NCBI RefSeq assembly: GCF_013170845.1
Contig: NZ_CP033367.1
Span: 2,481,001 to 2,545,000, forward strand
DNA from: Mesorhizobium loti R88b
Lineage (GTDB): Bacteria; Pseudomonadota; Alphaproteobacteria; Rhizobiales; Rhizobiaceae
DNA: 64,000 nt
Reading direction: 5' to 3'
The notes beneath the pieces were generated by a model, which had not been told where the DNA came from, searched no databases, and worked only from the letters and a program-made list of their open reading frames with translations. Positions within the stretch are counted from its first letter, which is position 1, and every line of letters starts with the position of its first letter. This document shows positions 1 through 11,445 of the stretch, in pieces. The position numbers and the translations under genes are program-made.

Positions 1-1163
1 AGGGTGAAGCCGGCGATCCACATCATCGCGCAGGCCCCGAACAAAGCGAGCGGCACCGTGAGGCTTGGAATTGCCGTCGCCCTGACATTGCGCAGGAACA
101 CGAAGATAACGGCGATGACGAGCACGATGGTGATCAGGAGCGTGTTGCGGACGTCGCTCACGGCGGCGCGAATGGTCTGCGTCCGGTCGCTCAGGACGCC
201 GATCTTGATGCCGGGCGACATGGTGGCCGTGAGGCGCGGCAGCTCGGCATTGATGCGGTCGACCGTTTCGATGACGTTGGCGCCGGGCTGCTTGAAAATG
301 ATGAGGAAGATGCCGCGCTTGCCATTTGCCCAGGCGGCCTGCTTGCTGTCCTGTGCGGCGCTGACGGCATTGCCGATGTCCCTGAGATAGAGCGGCGATC
401 CGTTCTGATAGCTGACGATGACGTCATTCCACTTCGTCACCTGGATGAGCTGGTCGTTGGTGTAGATGGTGTAGCTGTGCGTCGCGCCGTCGATGCTGCC
501 GGTGGGGCTGTTGACGGTGACGCCGTTCAACTGGCTGCGGACGTCCTCCAGCGTCAGTCCCTTGGACACCAGCTTGGCCGGATCCAGCTGCACCCGGATG
601 GCTGGTTTCTGCTGGCCGCCATAGAGCACTTGGGCGACACCCGGCAATTGACTGAGCTGCTGCCCGAGCTTGGTTTCCACCTCATCGTCGACGGCCGTCA
701 GCGGCATAGTATCCGACGTTGCCGACAAAAGCAGGATGGGCGAATCCGCCGGGTTGACCTTGCGATAGGTCGGTGGGGTCGGCAGGCTTGTCGGCAGCTG
801 GCCGGCGGCGGAATTGATCGCGGCCTGCACGTCATTGGCTGCGCCGTCGATATTGCGATTGAGGTCGAACTGGAGCGTGATCTGCGAAGAGCCGAGCGAA
901 TTCAACGACGTCATCTCCGAAATGCCCGAGATCTGCGCAAAGGCGCTCTCAAGCGGCTGGGCGACGGATGACGCCATTGTGGTGGGGCTCGCTCCGGGAA
1001 ACTGCACGGACACCTGAATGGTGGGGAAATCCACCTGCGGCAGGGGCGCCACCGGCAACAGCGGATAGGCCGCGATGCCGATCAGAAGGATCGCGACCAT
1101 CAGCAGCGATGTCGCCACCGGATGCCTGATAAAGGGAGAGGATAGACCGCCGTCAGCCGCCAT
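1..1163 (-). CDS. RND multidrug efflux permease, HAE-1 family (3' part outside window)
   Basis: Inner-membrane proton-driven efflux pump subunit of an RND tripartite system. About 387 N-terminal residues are visible; the gene runs off the left edge without a stop. The start ATG at 1163 is followed by the typical N-terminus (S-P-F-I-R-H-P-V-A-T-S-L-L), a first membrane helix, then the porter-domain signatures F-P-G-A-S-P and A-A-N-D-V-Q-A-A-I-N, and near the edge the second helix group with V-F-L-R-N-V-R-A. It starts 9 bp after the stop of the adaptor gene at 1173-2453, so the two form an operon. The sequence resembles the MdtB/MdtC and MuxB/MuxC type more than AcrB. The substrate cannot be read from the sequence. 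Confidence 0.93.
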   Translation of the reverse strand, partial: MAADGGLSSPFIRHPVATSLLMVAILLIGIAAYPLLPVAPLPQVDFPTIQVSVQFPGASPTTMASSVAQPLESAFAQISGISEMTSLNSLGSSQITLQFDLNRNIDGAANDVQAAINSAAGQLPTSLPTPPTYRKVNPADSPILLLSATSDTMPLTAVDDEVETKLGQQLSQLPGVAQVLYGGQQKPAIRVQLDPAKLVSKGLTLEDVRSQLNGVTVNSPTGSIDGATHSYTIYTNDQLIQVTKWNDVIVSYQNGSPLYLRDIGNAVSAAQDSKQAAWANGKRGIFLIIFKQPGANVIETVDRINAELPRLTATMSPGIKIGVLSDRTQTIRAAVSDVRNTLLITIVLVIAVIFVFLRNVRATAIPSLTVPLALFGACAMMWIAGFT

Positions 1164-1172
1164 GGGATCTGC

Positions 1173-2453
1173 TCACTTCTGTGCTTGAACGGCTTGCGCT
1201 GGGTTGGCGGACGTGGACGAGGTCTGTGCGGTGTCGATGCCGGCCGGCGGCGGCACTTGTTGAGGCGTGCCCTGATTGATGGTCGCGTCCAGCAGGACGC
1301 CGGGCTGGACACCATAGGCGCCGTCGGTCACGGTCTTGTCGCCGGGCTTGATGCCATCACTCACCACGGTCTGGCCGTTGCCGGTCTGCGCCACCTTGAT
1401 CGGCCGCATCTGTGCCTTGTCATCGTCGCCTGAAACATAGGCAAACAGTCCGTCAGGGCCGTGCTGCACGGCATCCTCGGATATCAGCGTCACGTCCTTT
1501 AGCGTGTTGAGCAGCAATCTGACGGTGACCGACTGGCCCGGCCAAAGCGCGTTGTCTTCGTTGGCGAATGTCGCCTTGAGGCTGATCGTGCCGGTCGCCG
1601 CGTCGACCTGATTGTTGGTGTAGGAAAGCGTGCCCTTGGACAGGATCGTGTGTCCGTCTTCCGCCATGGCCAGCACAGGTGCCTGACCAGCATCGAGCGC
1701 CTTGCCGATGGCTGGAATTTGATCCTGCGCGACCGGAAAGACGACGCTGATCGGCTGCACCTGGTCGATGCTGACAATGCCCCCGGCATCGGCCGGCTGA
1801 ACCAGATTGCCCTCGTCGACGAGCCGGAAGCCAGCCCTGCCGGTGACTGGCGAAACGATGCGGCAATAGGCGAGGTTGACCTGCGCGGCCTGGACCGCGG
1901 CCTGGTCGGCCTGCACCGTACCCTGGTCCTGGCCAACGAGAGCGGCCTGATCGTCCTGCGTCTGTTGGGCGAGCGCCTTCTGCTTGACCAGAACCGCGTC
2001 GCGCTCGAGATCAAGCTGCGCTCCCTTCAGTGCGGCCTGATCACGCGCCAACTGCCCGCTCGCCTGGGCGAGCGCGGCTTCATAGGTGCGCGGATCGATC
2101 TGGGCGAGCAGGTCGCCCTTGTTGACCATGTGTCCCTGGGTGAAGCCGATCTTGATGAGCTGGCCGGTAACCTGGGCCCGCACGGTGACGGTGTTGAGCG
2201 CCTGCACGGTTCCGAGCCCGTCAAGATAGAGGGGGAATTCCCCTTGCCTGGCCGTTGTCAGAGTGACGGGGACACCCTTGGCCTGGACCGGTGGTTTTGC
2301 CGCGGCGGCCTGGCTGGAGCCTTGGAGTTCGTTCAGCATCGGTGCCAGATGGCTTCGTTCGATCCACAGGCCGCCGGCAAGCGCCACGATCAACAGGCCG
2401 GCTACCGCGCGCCTCGTGCTCTTCGACGTCGGTGAGGGCGGAGCATCGGACAT
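1173..2453 (-). CDS. RND efflux periplasmic adaptor (membrane fusion protein, HlyD/MdtA type)
   Basis: Periplasmic adaptor that links an RND permease to an outer-membrane channel; 426 residues. An N-terminal membrane anchor (about residues 14-32) precedes a beta-barrel/lipoyl segment (V-T-V-R-A-Q-V-T-G-Q-L), a long Ala/Gln/Asp-rich alpha-helical hairpin (about 130-190), the second lipoyl half (Y-C-R-I-V-S-P-V-T-G-R-A-G) and a C-terminal beta-barrel. The ATG at 2453 is chosen because AGGAAA lies about 8 nt upstream; a longer reading to 2546 has no ribosome site and a non-family N-terminus. It is first in an operon with the partial permease at 1-1163. The 295 bp upstream (2454-2748) hold no gene and must carry the promoter; I saw no clear operator there. 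Confidence 0.92.
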   Translation of the reverse strand: MSDAPPSPTSKSTRRAVAGLLIVALAGGLWIERSHLAPMLNELQGSSQAAAAKPPVQAKGVPVTLTTARQGEFPLYLDGLGTVQALNTVTVRAQVTGQLIKIGFTQGHMVNKGDLLAQIDPRTYEAALAQASGQLARDQAALKGAQLDLERDAVLVKQKALAQQTQDDQAALVGQDQGTVQADQAAVQAAQVNLAYCRIVSPVTGRAGFRLVDEGNLVQPADAGGIVSIDQVQPISVVFPVAQDQIPAIGKALDAGQAPVLAMAEDGHTILSKGTLSYTNNQVDAATGTISLKATFANEDNALWPGQSVTVRLLLNTLKDVTLISEDAVQHGPDGLFAYVSGDDDKAQMRPIKVAQTGNGQTVVSDGIKPGDKTVTDGAYGVQPGVLLDATINQGTPQQVPPPAGIDTAQTSSTSANPAQAVQAQK

Positions 2454-2748
2454 GGCAGATTTCCTGAATCGACGGTGGGATCGGACGTTGTGCTGAAGAC
2501 CAGATCGCCCCAAATCGACGAATGTTCGACCGTTGTTGCATTGCACAATACTTTGATCGCACAGTGATCAAGGGTTGCCGCCGCAATCCGGGAGCCGTTG
2601 TCATAGGGTCACGTGAGGATTGACCGCATTCCTGTCCGCTGGCAGGACTGCCGAGAGCAGCTGCGTGGCGAGCACCACGAGGCCGGTATCGAAAAGCCGG
2701 CGCCCCTGAAATTCACCGGAGGCGCCGTGCCATCATTGTCGGCCTCTA

Positions 2749-3120
2749 TCAGCCGTTCGGGTAATAGCCGCCATCGCTGCCGTCGCCGATATAGGTGCCG
2801 CCGCCGGAATCGGTTTGCAGTTGCTGATCCAGATTCTCGATCTGGCCAAGCATGCCTTGGTAGTCGCCGCTCGCCGCCGAGCGATGGATGATGTCGGCCT
2901 GCATCATCAGATCGTGCTCCTGCTCAGGGGTGATCGCCTTTGCATCCATGGCCTCGACAATCCCCTGCTTCAAGCCTTGCAGCTGATCCAGGACCGCCCT
3001 GGACTCGGCCGACATCCCGCCCGGTTCGACCCTGTGGCGGTGCACTGCGTAAGCACTCGACAACGGTACCGCCGCCAGGAGCGATGCGATTGCTATGATC
3101 TTCGGTGTGAAACTGCGCAT
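2749..3120 (-). CDS. Small exported protein of unknown function
   Basis: 123 residues. A typical signal peptide (K-I-I-A-I-A-S-L-L-A-A-V-P-L, cleavage after A-Y-A near residue 22) is followed by a helical, Glu/Gln-rich segment with a repeated D-Q-L-Q / Q-I-E-N-L-D-Q-Q-L-Q pattern and a Gly/Asp/Tyr-rich tail (G-D-G-S-D-G-G-Y-Y). The ATG at 3120 has a strong AAGGGAGG site. The gene lies 210 bp downstream of the MdtC-like permease on the same strand, so it may be read through from that operon. I do not recognise the family; a periplasmic helical protein is all that can be said. Confidence 0.75.
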   Translation of the reverse strand: MRSFTPKIIAIASLLAAVPLSSAYAVHRHRVEPGGMSAESRAVLDQLQGLKQGIVEAMDAKAITPEQEHDLMMQADIIHRSAASGDYQGMLGQIENLDQQLQTDSGGGTYIGDGSDGGYYPNG

Positions 3121-3330
3121 GGTTGCGCCTCCCTTCAACGGGAAAAGCGGTAAGGCTATCGCTTTCCGATCGCGGGCCAATCTGCTTCCGTCGCGTCGCG
3201 ATGATCCTCTCATCGCCGGCGGTTCGTGGCCCGCACAATCCATATAGGAGCGTTCCGATCCGTTAGACGGCAAGGAACGCAAAGTTGACAGGTCGTGATC
3301 GACTGAGAGAGCCGGCACGCTGTGCCTTCC

Positions 3331-6300
3331 TCATTCTCCTGGCTGCACACCTGGCTGCCAGGGATATCGGGTCCGCGAACGCAACTGCCGGCCCCAGCGA
3401 CCGAGGCGGTCGACATAGATGTAGATCACCGGCGTCGTGTAGAGGGTCAGGATCTGGCTCAGGATCAGGCCACCGACGATGGCGATGCCGAGCGGCTGGC
3501 GCAGTTCGGCGCCTTCGCCAAGGCCGATCGCCAACGGCACGGCGCCGAACAGTGCTGCCATGGTCGTCATCATGATCGGGCGGAAGCGCAGCAGGCACGC
3601 CTGGTAGATGGCTTCATGCGCCGGCTTGCCTTCGTTGCGTTCCGCGGCGAGCGCGAAGTCGATCATCATGATGGCATTCTTCTTGACGATGCCGATCAGG
3701 AGGATGATGCCGATCAGCGCCATGATCGAGAACTCGATGTTGAACAGGGTCAGCGCCAGCAAGGCGCCGACGCCGGCCGAGGGCAAGGTCGAGAGAATGG
3801 TCAGCGGGTGCGCGTAGCTTTCGTAGAGAATGCCGAGCACGACATAGACGGCGATCAGCGCGGCAAGGATCAGCAGCGGCTGATCGGACAGCGAGTCCTG
3901 GAAGACGCGCGCCGTGCCCTGGAAACTGCCATGGATGGTAGCCGGCATGCCGATGCGGTCGGCGGCCGCGTTGATGGCCGCGACGCCGTCGCTGAGGGCT
4001 ACGCCCGGCGCCAGGTTGAACGACAGGGTGGTGGCGACGAACAGGCCCTGGTGGTTGACCGAAAGCGGCGTGCTGCCGGGGCCGTAATGCGCGACGGCCG
4101 ACAGCGGCACCATCGTCTCTTGTCCGGTGCTGACCGCCGAACCGGTCGAAGCCGCCGTCCTGCCGGTGCTGGTGATGGAATTGTTGGCCTGGTTGCGCGC
4201 GGCGTCGGCGGCGACCGACTGAGCCGAGGTGGACTGGCCTGATACAGCGAATGTACCGGCGACCGCATTGCTCGCCTGCGAACCATGCACCGAGCCGCCC
4301 GATGTGCTGACATAGACCTTGTTCAGCGCATCCGGGTTCTGCCAGTACTGCGGCGCCACCTCCATGATGACATGATACTGGTTGCGCTGGACATAGATGG
4401 TGGACACCTGGCGCTGTCCGAAGGCATCGTAGAGCGTGTTGTCGATCTGGCTGGCAGTTATGCCGAGGCGCGTTGCCGTATCGCGGTCGATGGTGACGTC
4501 CGCTTCCAGGCCCTTGTTCTGCTGGTCTGAGTTAACGTCGGTGAGCCTGGGTTCCGTCTGCAGAGCGGCGGCGAGCTTTGGCGCCCATTCCGCCAACTCG
4601 TCGAAACTGTCCCCTTGCAAGGTGTACTGGTACTGCGCGTTCGACTGCCGCCCGCCGACGCGGATATCCTGCACAGCCTGCAGGAAGAGCGTGGCGCCCG
4701 GCACCACTGCCAGTTCGGGCCGCAGCCTGGCGATGACCTGGTCGGCGGAGATCTTGCGCTCGGCCAACGGCTTCAGCGACACGAACATGAAGCCGGAATT
4801 GGTCTGGCCGCCGCCGGTGAAGCCGACCGCGGTGTCGACGGCCGGATCCTTGCTGACGATGCCGGCGAACTGGCTGAGCTTCTGCGACATCGATTGGAAG
4901 GAGGTCGCCTGGTCGGCCTGGATCGAGCCGGTCAGCCGTCCGGTATCCTGCTGCGGGAAGAAGCCTTTTGGGATGGTGACATAGAGGTAGCCATTGAGGC
5001 AGAGCGTGGCCGCCAGCACCGCCATGACCAGCAGCGGATTGTCGAGTGCCCAGGACAGCGACCGGCGATAGAAGCCCAGCATGCCCTCGAAGATACGCTC
5101 GCTGAAGCGGTAGAGCCGGCCGTGTTCACGTTCCCGCTCGGGCCGCAGCAGGATCGAGCACATCATCGGCGTGGTGGTCAGCGATATTGCGAGCGAGACA
5201 AGGATCGCCGCCGAGAGCGTTATGGCGAATTCGCGAAACAGCCGGCCGACAATGCCGCCCATCAGCAGGATCGGAATGAAGACGGCGATCAGCGACAGGC
5301 TCATCGACAGCACGGTGAAGCCGACTTCCTGGGAGCCCTTGATCGCCGCCTCCATGCGGCCCATGCCGGAAGCGGTGTGGCGAGAGATGTTTTCCAGCAC
5401 GACGATGGCGTCGTCGACGACGAAGCCGGTGGCCACCGTCATCGCCATCAGCGACAGATTGTCGATGCTGAAGCCCATCAGATACATTGCGCCCAGCGTG
5501 CCGATCAGGGAGACCGGCACCGCCACGATCGGCACCAGCGCCGAGCGCACGTCGCGCAGGAAGGCGAAGACGACAAGGATCACCAGGCCGATGGCGATCA
5601 TCAGGGTCTGCGCGACCTCGCTCAGCGAGGCGCGGATGGTGGTTGAGCGATCGACGGCAAGCGACAGGTCGATGGCCGGCGAGATCGAGGCGCGCAGCGT
5701 CGGCAGCAGCGCCTTCACCCGGTCCACCGTCGCGATGATGTTGGCGTTGGGCGAGCGGTTGAGGATGATGAGCACGCCCGGCTTGCCGTTGGCCAGACCG
5801 GCATTGCGGATGTTCTCGACGGAATCGTTGACCTGGCCGACATCGGAAAGCCTGACCGGCGCGCCGTTGCGGTAGGCAACGATCAGCGAGCGGTAGGCCT
5901 CCGCCTGGTTGGCCTGGTCGTTGGCGTAGATCTGATAACGCTGCTCGCCGACATCGATGGCGCCCTTGGGGCTATGGGCGTTGGCCGAGGCAAGGGCCGC
6001 GCGCACATCCTCCAGGCCGATGCCGTAATCATAGAGCACCTGCGGGTTGAGCTCGACGCGCACCGCCGGCAGCGAGCTGCCGCCGACCAATACCTCGCCG
6101 ATGCCGTCGACCTGCGAGAGTTTCTGCGCCAGAACGGTGCTGGCGGCATCGAAGAGCTGACCCTTGGACAAAGTGTCCGACGTCATCGACAGGATGAGGA
6201 TCGGGGCGTCGGCGGGATTGACCTTGCGATAGGTCGGATTGGAGCGCAGGCTGGACGGCAGGTCGGCGCGGGCGGCGTTGATCGCCGCCTGGACGTCGCG

Positions 6301-6615
6301 CGCGGCGCCGTCAATGTCGCGGTCAAGCCCGAACTGCAAGGTGATGCGGGCGCTGCCGACGCTGCTCGACGAGGTCATTTCGTTGACGTCGGCAATTTCG
6401 CCGAGATGCCGCTCGAGCGGGCTGGCGACGGTGTTGGCAACCACCTGGGGGCTAGCACCCGGCAGCGAGGCAGACACGGAGATGACGGGGTAGTCGACGG
6501 CGGGCAGCGGTGCCACCGGCAATTGCGGAAACGCCACCAGCCCGGCCGCCAGCAGGCCGAAGGTCAGCAGCGTCGTCGCCACCGGCCGCCGGATGAAGGG
6601 AACCGACAGGTTCAT
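3331..6615 (-). CDS. RND efflux permease, MdtC-like
   Basis: Second RND permease of an MdtABC-like operon; 1094 residues, about 50-70 longer than usual for this type. It has 12 predicted membrane helices in two halves, with the conserved helix-4 segment containing [10 protein letters not shown] and the second-half [11 protein letters not shown]. The ATG overlaps the stop of the upstream permease (ATGA at 6612-6615), which indicates translational coupling. In MdtABC-type pumps the two permeases form a heterotrimer. An Ala/Ser/Thr/Asn-rich low-complexity stretch (about residues 771-834, DNA 4114-4305) lies in the second periplasmic porter/docking part and accounts for the extra length. Confidence 0.95.
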   Translation of the reverse strand: MNLSVPFIRRPVATTLLTFGLLAAGLVAFPQLPVAPLPAVDYPVISVSASLPGASPQVVANTVASPLERHLGEIADVNEMTSSSSVGSARITLQFGLDRDIDGAARDVQAAINAARADLPSSLRSNPTYRKVNPADAPILILSMTSDTLSKGQLFDAASTVLAQKLSQVDGIGEVLVGGSSLPAVRVELNPQVLYDYGIGLEDVRAALASANAHSPKGAIDVGEQRYQIYANDQANQAEAYRSLIVAYRNGAPVRLSDVGQVNDSVENIRNAGLANGKPGVLIILNRSPNANIIATVDRVKALLPTLRASISPAIDLSLAVDRSTTIRASLSEVAQTLMIAIGLVILVVFAFLRDVRSALVPIVAVPVSLIGTLGAMYLMGFSIDNLSLMAMTVATGFVVDDAIVVLENISRHTASGMGRMEAAIKGSQEVGFTVLSMSLSLIAVFIPILLMGGIVGRLFREFAITLSAAILVSLAISLTTTPMMCSILLRPEREREHGRLYRFSERIFEGMLGFYRRSLSWALDNPLLVMAVLAATLCLNGYLYVTIPKGFFPQQDTGRLTGSIQADQATSFQSMSQKLSQFAGIVSKDPAVDTAVGFTGGGQTNSGFMFVSLKPLAERKISADQVIARLRPELAVVPGATLFLQAVQDIRVGGRQSNAQYQYTLQGDSFDELAEWAPKLAAALQTEPRLTDVNSDQQNKGLEADVTIDRDTATRLGITASQIDNTLYDAFGQRQVSTIYVQRNQYHVIMEVAPQYWQNPDALNKVYVSTSGGSVHGSQASNAVAGTFAVSGQSTSAQSVAADAARNQANNSITSTGRTAASTGSAVSTGQETMVPLSAVAHYGPGSTPLSVNHQGLFVATTLSFNLAPGVALSDGVAAINAAADRIGMPATIHGSFQGTARVFQDSLSDQPLLILAALIAVYVVLGILYESYAHPLTILSTLPSAGVGALLALTLFNIEFSIMALIGIILLIGIVKKNAIMMIDFALAAERNEGKPAHEAIYQACLLRFRPIMMTTMAALFGAVPLAIGLGEGAELRQPLGIAIVGGLILSQILTLYTTPVIYIYVDRLGRWGRQLRSRTRYPWQPGVQPGE

Positions 6616-9600
6616 GGCCTGGCGTCCGCGCCATGTCCGCGAGGAAGATTGGGGCGGTCGGGAAGATCGGGGGTACGTGGCAGGTTGGGCTCGATGCCTC
6701 GCAAGCGGGCGGCAAGGCGGTCGAACCAGAGATAGATGACCGGCGTGGTGAATAGTGTCAGCAACTGGCTGAGCAGCAAGCCGCCGACAATGGAGACGCC
6801 CAAGGGATGGCGCAGTTCCGAGCCGACGCCGGTGCCCAGCGTCAGCGGCAAGGCACCCAGCATCGCCGCCAGTGTCGTCATCAGGATCGGGCGGAAGCGC
6901 AGCAGGCAGGCCTGGTAGATGGCCTCGCGCGGTGTCTTGCCTTCATGGCGCTGCGCGTCGAGCGCGAAGTCGATCATCATGATGGCGTTCTTCTTGACCA
7001 CGCCGATCAACAGGATGATGCCGATGATCGAGATGATGGTCAGGTCCTGGCCGGCGATCATCAGCGCCAGCAGCGCGCCGATGCCAGCCGAAGGCAGCGT
7101 CGACAGGATGGTGATCGGGTGGATGAAGCTCTCATAGAGCACGCCGAGCACGATGTAGACCGTCACCACCGCCGCCAGGATCAGGAACAGCGTGTTGTCG
7201 AGCGAAGCCTGGAAGGCGCGCGCCGCACCCTGGAAGCTGGTGATGATGCTGAGCGGCATGCCGATGTCAGCCTGCGCGTGGTCGATCGCGGTGACCGCTT
7301 CGCCGAGCGACGCGCCGGGCGCCAGGTTGAACGAGACGGTGGTGGCCGGGAATTGACCCATATGGGTGATCTGCAGCGGTGTGGTGGCGATATGGGTGGT
7401 GGCCACCACCGACAGCGGCACCGGCGCGCCGCCCGTCGACGACGGCAGATAGACGGAGGAGAGCGCCTTGAGCGAATCCTGCTCGGACGGGGCGGCCTCG
7501 AGAATGACGCGGTACTGGCTTGATGTGGTGTAGATGGTCGAGACCATGCGCTGGCCGAAAGCATCGTAGAGCGCGTTGTCGACGGTCGCCGGTGTGATGC
7601 CGAAGCGGGCGGCCTGGTCGCGGTCGATGTCGACGAAGACGGCAAGGCCGCTGTTCGACAGGTCGCTGGCGACATCGGCGAGCTGCGGCAGCGTGTTCAA
7701 CTTTGCGAGCAGCTTCGGCGTCCATTCTCCCAGTTCGTCGGCATTGGCGTCCTGGAGCACGAATTGATACTGGGTGCGGCTGACCTGGCCGTCGATGGTC
7801 AAGTCCTGAATCGGCTGCAGGTAGAGCGTGACGCCCGCTACCGAAGCGGCTTCCTGTTTCAGCCGCGCGATGACCTGCGTGATATCGGCGGTGCGCTGTT
7901 CATGCGCCTTGAGGTTGATCAGGATGCGGCCGACATTCATCGTGGTGTTGGTGCCGTCGACGCCGATGAAGGACGACAGGCTGTCGACATCGGGATCCCT
8001 GAGGATGATGGCGGCCAACTGCTGCTGGCGGTCGGCCATGGCGGCATAGGAGATCGACTGCGGCGCCTCTGATATGGCCTGGATGACGCCGGTGTCCTGC
8101 ACCGGGAAGAACCCCTTGGGGATGACCACGTAGAGCGCCGCCGTCAGCACCAGCGTCGCCGCCGCGACTACGAGCATCAGCGTCTGCCGGTCGAGCACCC
8201 AGGTCAGCGCCCGGCCGTAACCCCGGATCACCCAGTCGAAGAAGTCGCGGCTGGCGCGCTGCAAGGCGTTCTCGCGCACCGCCGCCATCGGTTTGAGCAG
8301 CTTGGCGCAGGCCATCGGCACCAGCGTCAGCGACACCACGGCCGAAATCAGGATGGTGGTGGCCAGCGTGATGGAGAATTCCCGGAACAAGCGGCCGACG
8401 ACATCGCCCATGAACAAAAGCGGGATCAGCACCGCGATCAGCGACACGGTCAGCGAGATGATGGTGAAGCCGATCTGCTGCGACCCTTTCAGCGCCGCTT
8501 CAAGCGGTGTCGCGCCTTCCTCGACATAGCGCGCGACGTTCTCGATGACGACGATGGCGTCATCGACGACGAAGCCGGTGGCGATGGTCAGCGCCATCAG
8601 CGACAGATTGTCGAGGCTGAAGCCGAACAGATACATGACGCCAAGCGTGCCGACCAGCGACAGGGGAACCGAGAGGCTCGGGATCAGCGTGGCGCGCGCG
8701 CTGCGCAGGAAGACGAAGATGACCAGCACGACCAGGATGATCGACAGCGTCAGCTCATATTCGACGTCGCGCACCGAAGCGCGGATGGTCGTGGTGCGGT
8801 CGGTCAGCACCTTGACGTCGACGGCGTTCGGCAGCGAGGCCTGGAGCTGCGGCAGCAGCGCCTTTATGCGGTCGACCACGTCGATCACGTTGGCGCCGGG
8901 CTGACGCTGGATGTTGAGGATGATCGCCGGCGTGCTGTTCATCCAGGCCGCCAGCCGGTTGTTCTCGGTGGCGTCGATCACGTCGGCCACATCGCTCAGC
9001 CGCACCGGCGCGCCATCCTTATAGGCGACGATCAGCGAACGGTACTCGTCGGCGCTCTTCAACTGGTCGTTGGCGTTGATGGTGTAGGCGCGCGACGGTC
9101 CGTCGAAATTGCCCTTTGGCGTGTTGACGTTGGCGCTGCCCAAGGTGGTGCGCAGATCATCGAGGTTGAGACCGTAGGCGGCGAGCTTGCGCGGGTCGGC
9201 CTGGACGCGCACCGCGGGGCGCTGGCCACCGCTGAGGCTGACCAGGCCGACGCCCGGCAGCTGCGATATCTTCTGCGCCAGCCTGGTGTCGGCAAGCTGC
9301 TGCACGTCGCGCAGCGGCATCGTCGCCGAGGTCAGGCCGAGCGTCAGCACCGGCGCGTCGGCCGGGTTGACCTTGGCGTAGATCGGCGGCGCCGGCAGGT
9401 CGGCCGGCAGCAGATTGCCGGCTGCGTTGATGGCGGCCTGCACCTCCTGTTCGGCGACATCAAGCGAGATCGCCAAGCTGAACTGCAGCGTGATGACCGA
9501 GGACCCGGCCGAACTCACAGAGTTCATCTGGTTGAGGTTGGCGATCTGGCCGAGCTGGACCTCCAAGGGCGCTGTGACCGAGGACGTCATGACGTCCGGG

Positions 9601-9764
9601 CTGGCGCCGGGATAGAAGGTCTGCACCTGGATGGTGGGATAGTCGACCTCAGGCAGGGCCGAGACGGGCAGATAGCGGTAGGCCAGCAGGCCAGACAGCA
9701 TGATGGCGACCATGAACAGCGATGTCGCCACCGGCCGCAGGATGAAGGCTCGCGACGGGCTCAT
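6612..9764 (-). CDS. RND efflux permease, MdtB-like
   Basis: First RND permease of the MdtABC-like operon; 1050 residues, normal for the family. N-terminus [12 protein letters not shown]; porter motif F-Y-P-G-A-S-P-D; membrane motif [13 protein letters not shown]; second half [12 protein letters not shown]. Start and stop are both joined to neighbours by 4-bp ATGA overlaps (with the adaptor at 9761-9764 and the MdtC-like gene at 6612-6615). The Pro/Arg-rich C-terminal tail (about the last 20 residues, after the final helix) is unusual but short. It acts in the inner membrane and exports amphiphilic drugs or bile-salt-like compounds in characterised relatives; the actual substrate here is unknown. 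Confidence 0.95.
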   Translation of the reverse strand: MSPSRAFILRPVATSLFMVAIMLSGLLAYRYLPVSALPEVDYPTIQVQTFYPGASPDVMTSSVTAPLEVQLGQIANLNQMNSVSSAGSSVITLQFSLAISLDVAEQEVQAAINAAGNLLPADLPAPPIYAKVNPADAPVLTLGLTSATMPLRDVQQLADTRLAQKISQLPGVGLVSLSGGQRPAVRVQADPRKLAAYGLNLDDLRTTLGSANVNTPKGNFDGPSRAYTINANDQLKSADEYRSLIVAYKDGAPVRLSDVADVIDATENNRLAAWMNSTPAIILNIQRQPGANVIDVVDRIKALLPQLQASLPNAVDVKVLTDRTTTIRASVRDVEYELTLSIILVVLVIFVFLRSARATLIPSLSVPLSLVGTLGVMYLFGFSLDNLSLMALTIATGFVVDDAIVVIENVARYVEEGATPLEAALKGSQQIGFTIISLTVSLIAVLIPLLFMGDVVGRLFREFSITLATTILISAVVSLTLVPMACAKLLKPMAAVRENALQRASRDFFDWVIRGYGRALTWVLDRQTLMLVVAAATLVLTAALYVVIPKGFFPVQDTGVIQAISEAPQSISYAAMADRQQQLAAIILRDPDVDSLSSFIGVDGTNTTMNVGRILINLKAHEQRTADITQVIARLKQEAASVAGVTLYLQPIQDLTIDGQVSRTQYQFVLQDANADELGEWTPKLLAKLNTLPQLADVASDLSNSGLAVFVDIDRDQAARFGITPATVDNALYDAFGQRMVSTIYTTSSQYRVILEAAPSEQDSLKALSSVYLPSSTGGAPVPLSVVATTHIATTPLQITHMGQFPATTVSFNLAPGASLGEAVTAIDHAQADIGMPLSIITSFQGAARAFQASLDNTLFLILAAVVTVYIVLGVLYESFIHPITILSTLPSAGIGALLALMIAGQDLTIISIIGIILLIGVVKKNAIMMIDFALDAQRHEGKTPREAIYQACLLRFRPILMTTLAAMLGALPLTLGTGVGSELRHPLGVSIVGGLLLSQLLTLFTTPVIYLWFDRLAARLRGIEPNLPRTPDLPDRPNLPRGHGADARP

Positions 9765-11194
9765 TGCTGCTGCCCGGACTCCGCTTGACCCGAATTTGGC
9801 TGCCCCGAGTCCGGCTGTCCCGAGTCCGAATGTCGATGCTTGTGGCCCTTGCCCTTGTGTCTGCCTGAGCTGTCCGGATTTGGCGCATCCGCTGCTGGCT
9901 GGTCGGGTGGGGATTGAGCGCCAGGTTGGGCTTGAGCTGGCGGGGTTGTCGCTGCCGCTGCGGGTGTTGATGGCTGAGAGGGTGCCTGTGGCGAGGACTG
10001 CGCCGGGCTCGGCGCCTGGCCGTCCTGCTGAAGGTTGATATGGGCGCCGTCGCGCAGTTTGTCGGCGCCGTCGACGACGACACGGTCGCCGGGGTTCAGG
10101 CCGGCGAGGATCTCGACACGCTCGCCATTGGTGACGCCCAGCGTGATCTTGCGCACGGAAACGGTGCTGTCTGGGTTGACCAGGTAGACGAAGGTGCCGG
10201 GCAGGCCGCGCTGGATCGCGGCGATCGGGACGATCGCCACGTCCTTGTGCTCGTCGACCAGCAGCGCGACGTTGACGAACTGGTTGGGGTAGAGGACGCG
10301 TGTGTCATTGGCGAAGCTGGCGCGTAGTTTGATCGTGCCGGTGCTCGGGTCGATCTGACTGTCGAAGGTCTCGAGCTGGCCGTCGGCAAGCTTCTTGACG
10401 CCGGCGCGGTCGAAGGCAGAGGTGGGCAGCGTGGCGCCCTGCTGCATGCGTTGCGCGATGGCCGGCAATTCGTCCTCGGGCACGGTGAACAGCACACTGA
10501 TCGGCTGCACCTGGGTAATGATGACGATGCCATTGGCGTCGCCCGGCGTCACATAATTGCCCTCGTCGACCTGACGCAGGCCGGCGCGTCCGTCGACCGG
10601 CGCCAGGATGCGGCAATAGTCGAGATTGAGAGTGGCGGTCTGTATCATCGCCTGGTCGACCTGAACGGAGCCCTGGTCCTGCGCGACAAGGGCGACCTGC
10701 GCGTCGAGGGTCTGCGGCGTTGCCGCCCCCTGGGCGACCAGCTTCTGGTCGCGGACGAGGTCGAGCCCGGCATCCTTGAGCATGGCCTGGTCACGCACCA
10801 GCTGACCCTGGGCCTGGGCGAGCGCCGCCTGGAACGGGCGGGGATCGATCTCAGCCAGCAGGTCGCCCTTCTTTACGTCCTGGCCTTCCTTGAAATTCAC
10901 CTGGATGAGCGGGCCGGTGACCTGCGACTTGACGGTGACGGTGGAGAGCGACGTGACCGTGCCGAGAGCGTTGAGGGTGACGTCTATCGTGCCCTTTTCG
11001 ATGGCGGCGGCACCGATCGTCGTCGGCTGCCCGCCGCGCCTGCCGCCGGGCTGTCTGGCCTCGACATGCGGACGCTGATAGAGATAGGCGCCGGTCGCGG
11101 CGACAACGGCAATGAAGATCAGCCACGGGATCCAGCCACGCGAACGGCGTGGCGTGACGGTCGTCTGCAGGGGCATTTCCAGTTGCTGGTCCAT
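9761..11194 (-). CDS. RND efflux periplasmic adaptor, MdtA-like, with Pro/Gln/His-rich C-terminal tail
   Basis: Adaptor of the MdtABC-like pump; 477 residues against about 390-420 for relatives. An N-terminal membrane anchor ([13 protein letters not shown]) precedes the lipoyl half-motifs ([22 protein letters not shown]) and hairpin, and beta-barrels end near residue 390. The remaining ~85 residues are low complexity: Pro/Ala/Gln/Ser-rich, then G-K-G-H-K-H-R-H, then degenerate S-G-Q-P repeats. The start is uncertain: ATG at 11194 is preferred, while TTG at 11221 or GTG at 11209 would add a few residues; the nearest G-rich ribosome site lies 14 nt upstream. It is first in the operon; its promoter must lie in 11195-11396. 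Confidence 0.9.
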   Translation of the reverse strand: MDQQLEMPLQTTVTPRRSRGWIPWLIFIAVVAATGAYLYQRPHVEARQPGGRRGGQPTTIGAAAIEKGTIDVTLNALGTVTSLSTVTVKSQVTGPLIQVNFKEGQDVKKGDLLAEIDPRPFQAALAQAQGQLVRDQAMLKDAGLDLVRDQKLVAQGAATPQTLDAQVALVAQDQGSVQVDQAMIQTATLNLDYCRILAPVDGRAGLRQVDEGNYVTPGDANGIVIITQVQPISVLFTVPEDELPAIAQRMQQGATLPTSAFDRAGVKKLADGQLETFDSQIDPSTGTIKLRASFANDTRVLYPNQFVNVALLVDEHKDVAIVPIAAIQRGLPGTFVYLVNPDSTVSVRKITLGVTNGERVEILAGLNPGDRVVVDGADKLRDGAHINLQQDGQAPSPAQSSPQAPSQPSTPAAAATTPPAQAQPGAQSPPDQPAADAPNPDSSGRHKGKGHKHRHSDSGQPDSGQPNSGQAESGQQQ

Positions 11195-11396
11195 GGCGGC
11201 ATCTTTCACCCCCCAGCGCAACCAATATGACCGAACCCTGACGAAGTCGAATTAACAGTTGGACAGGTTTGGCGCGGCCCTGCGGACCGGTAATCCAAAG
11301 TCTTTAGCCACAAATACGCTAAGCGCCGCCGAGCCCAACAGGCGGCCTCGACGGCTGCACGCCTCGCACACCACCGACTTCGAATGGCAGAACGAA

Positions 11397-11419
11397 ACCG
11401 GCCCGCTTCGCGGGCCGGT
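11397..11419 (-). terminator. Rho-independent terminator behind the His-rich gene
   Basis: A 10-bp perfect GC-rich stem (ACCGGCCCGC / GCGGGCCGGT) with a 3-nt loop. Read on the minus strand it is followed by TTTCGTT. It lies about 27 bp downstream of the stop of the His-rich gene (11446) and upstream of the efflux operon, separating the two transcripts. Confidence 0.8.
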
Positions 11420-11445
11420 CGCCATGGATGTAAACCAGATCAGGT

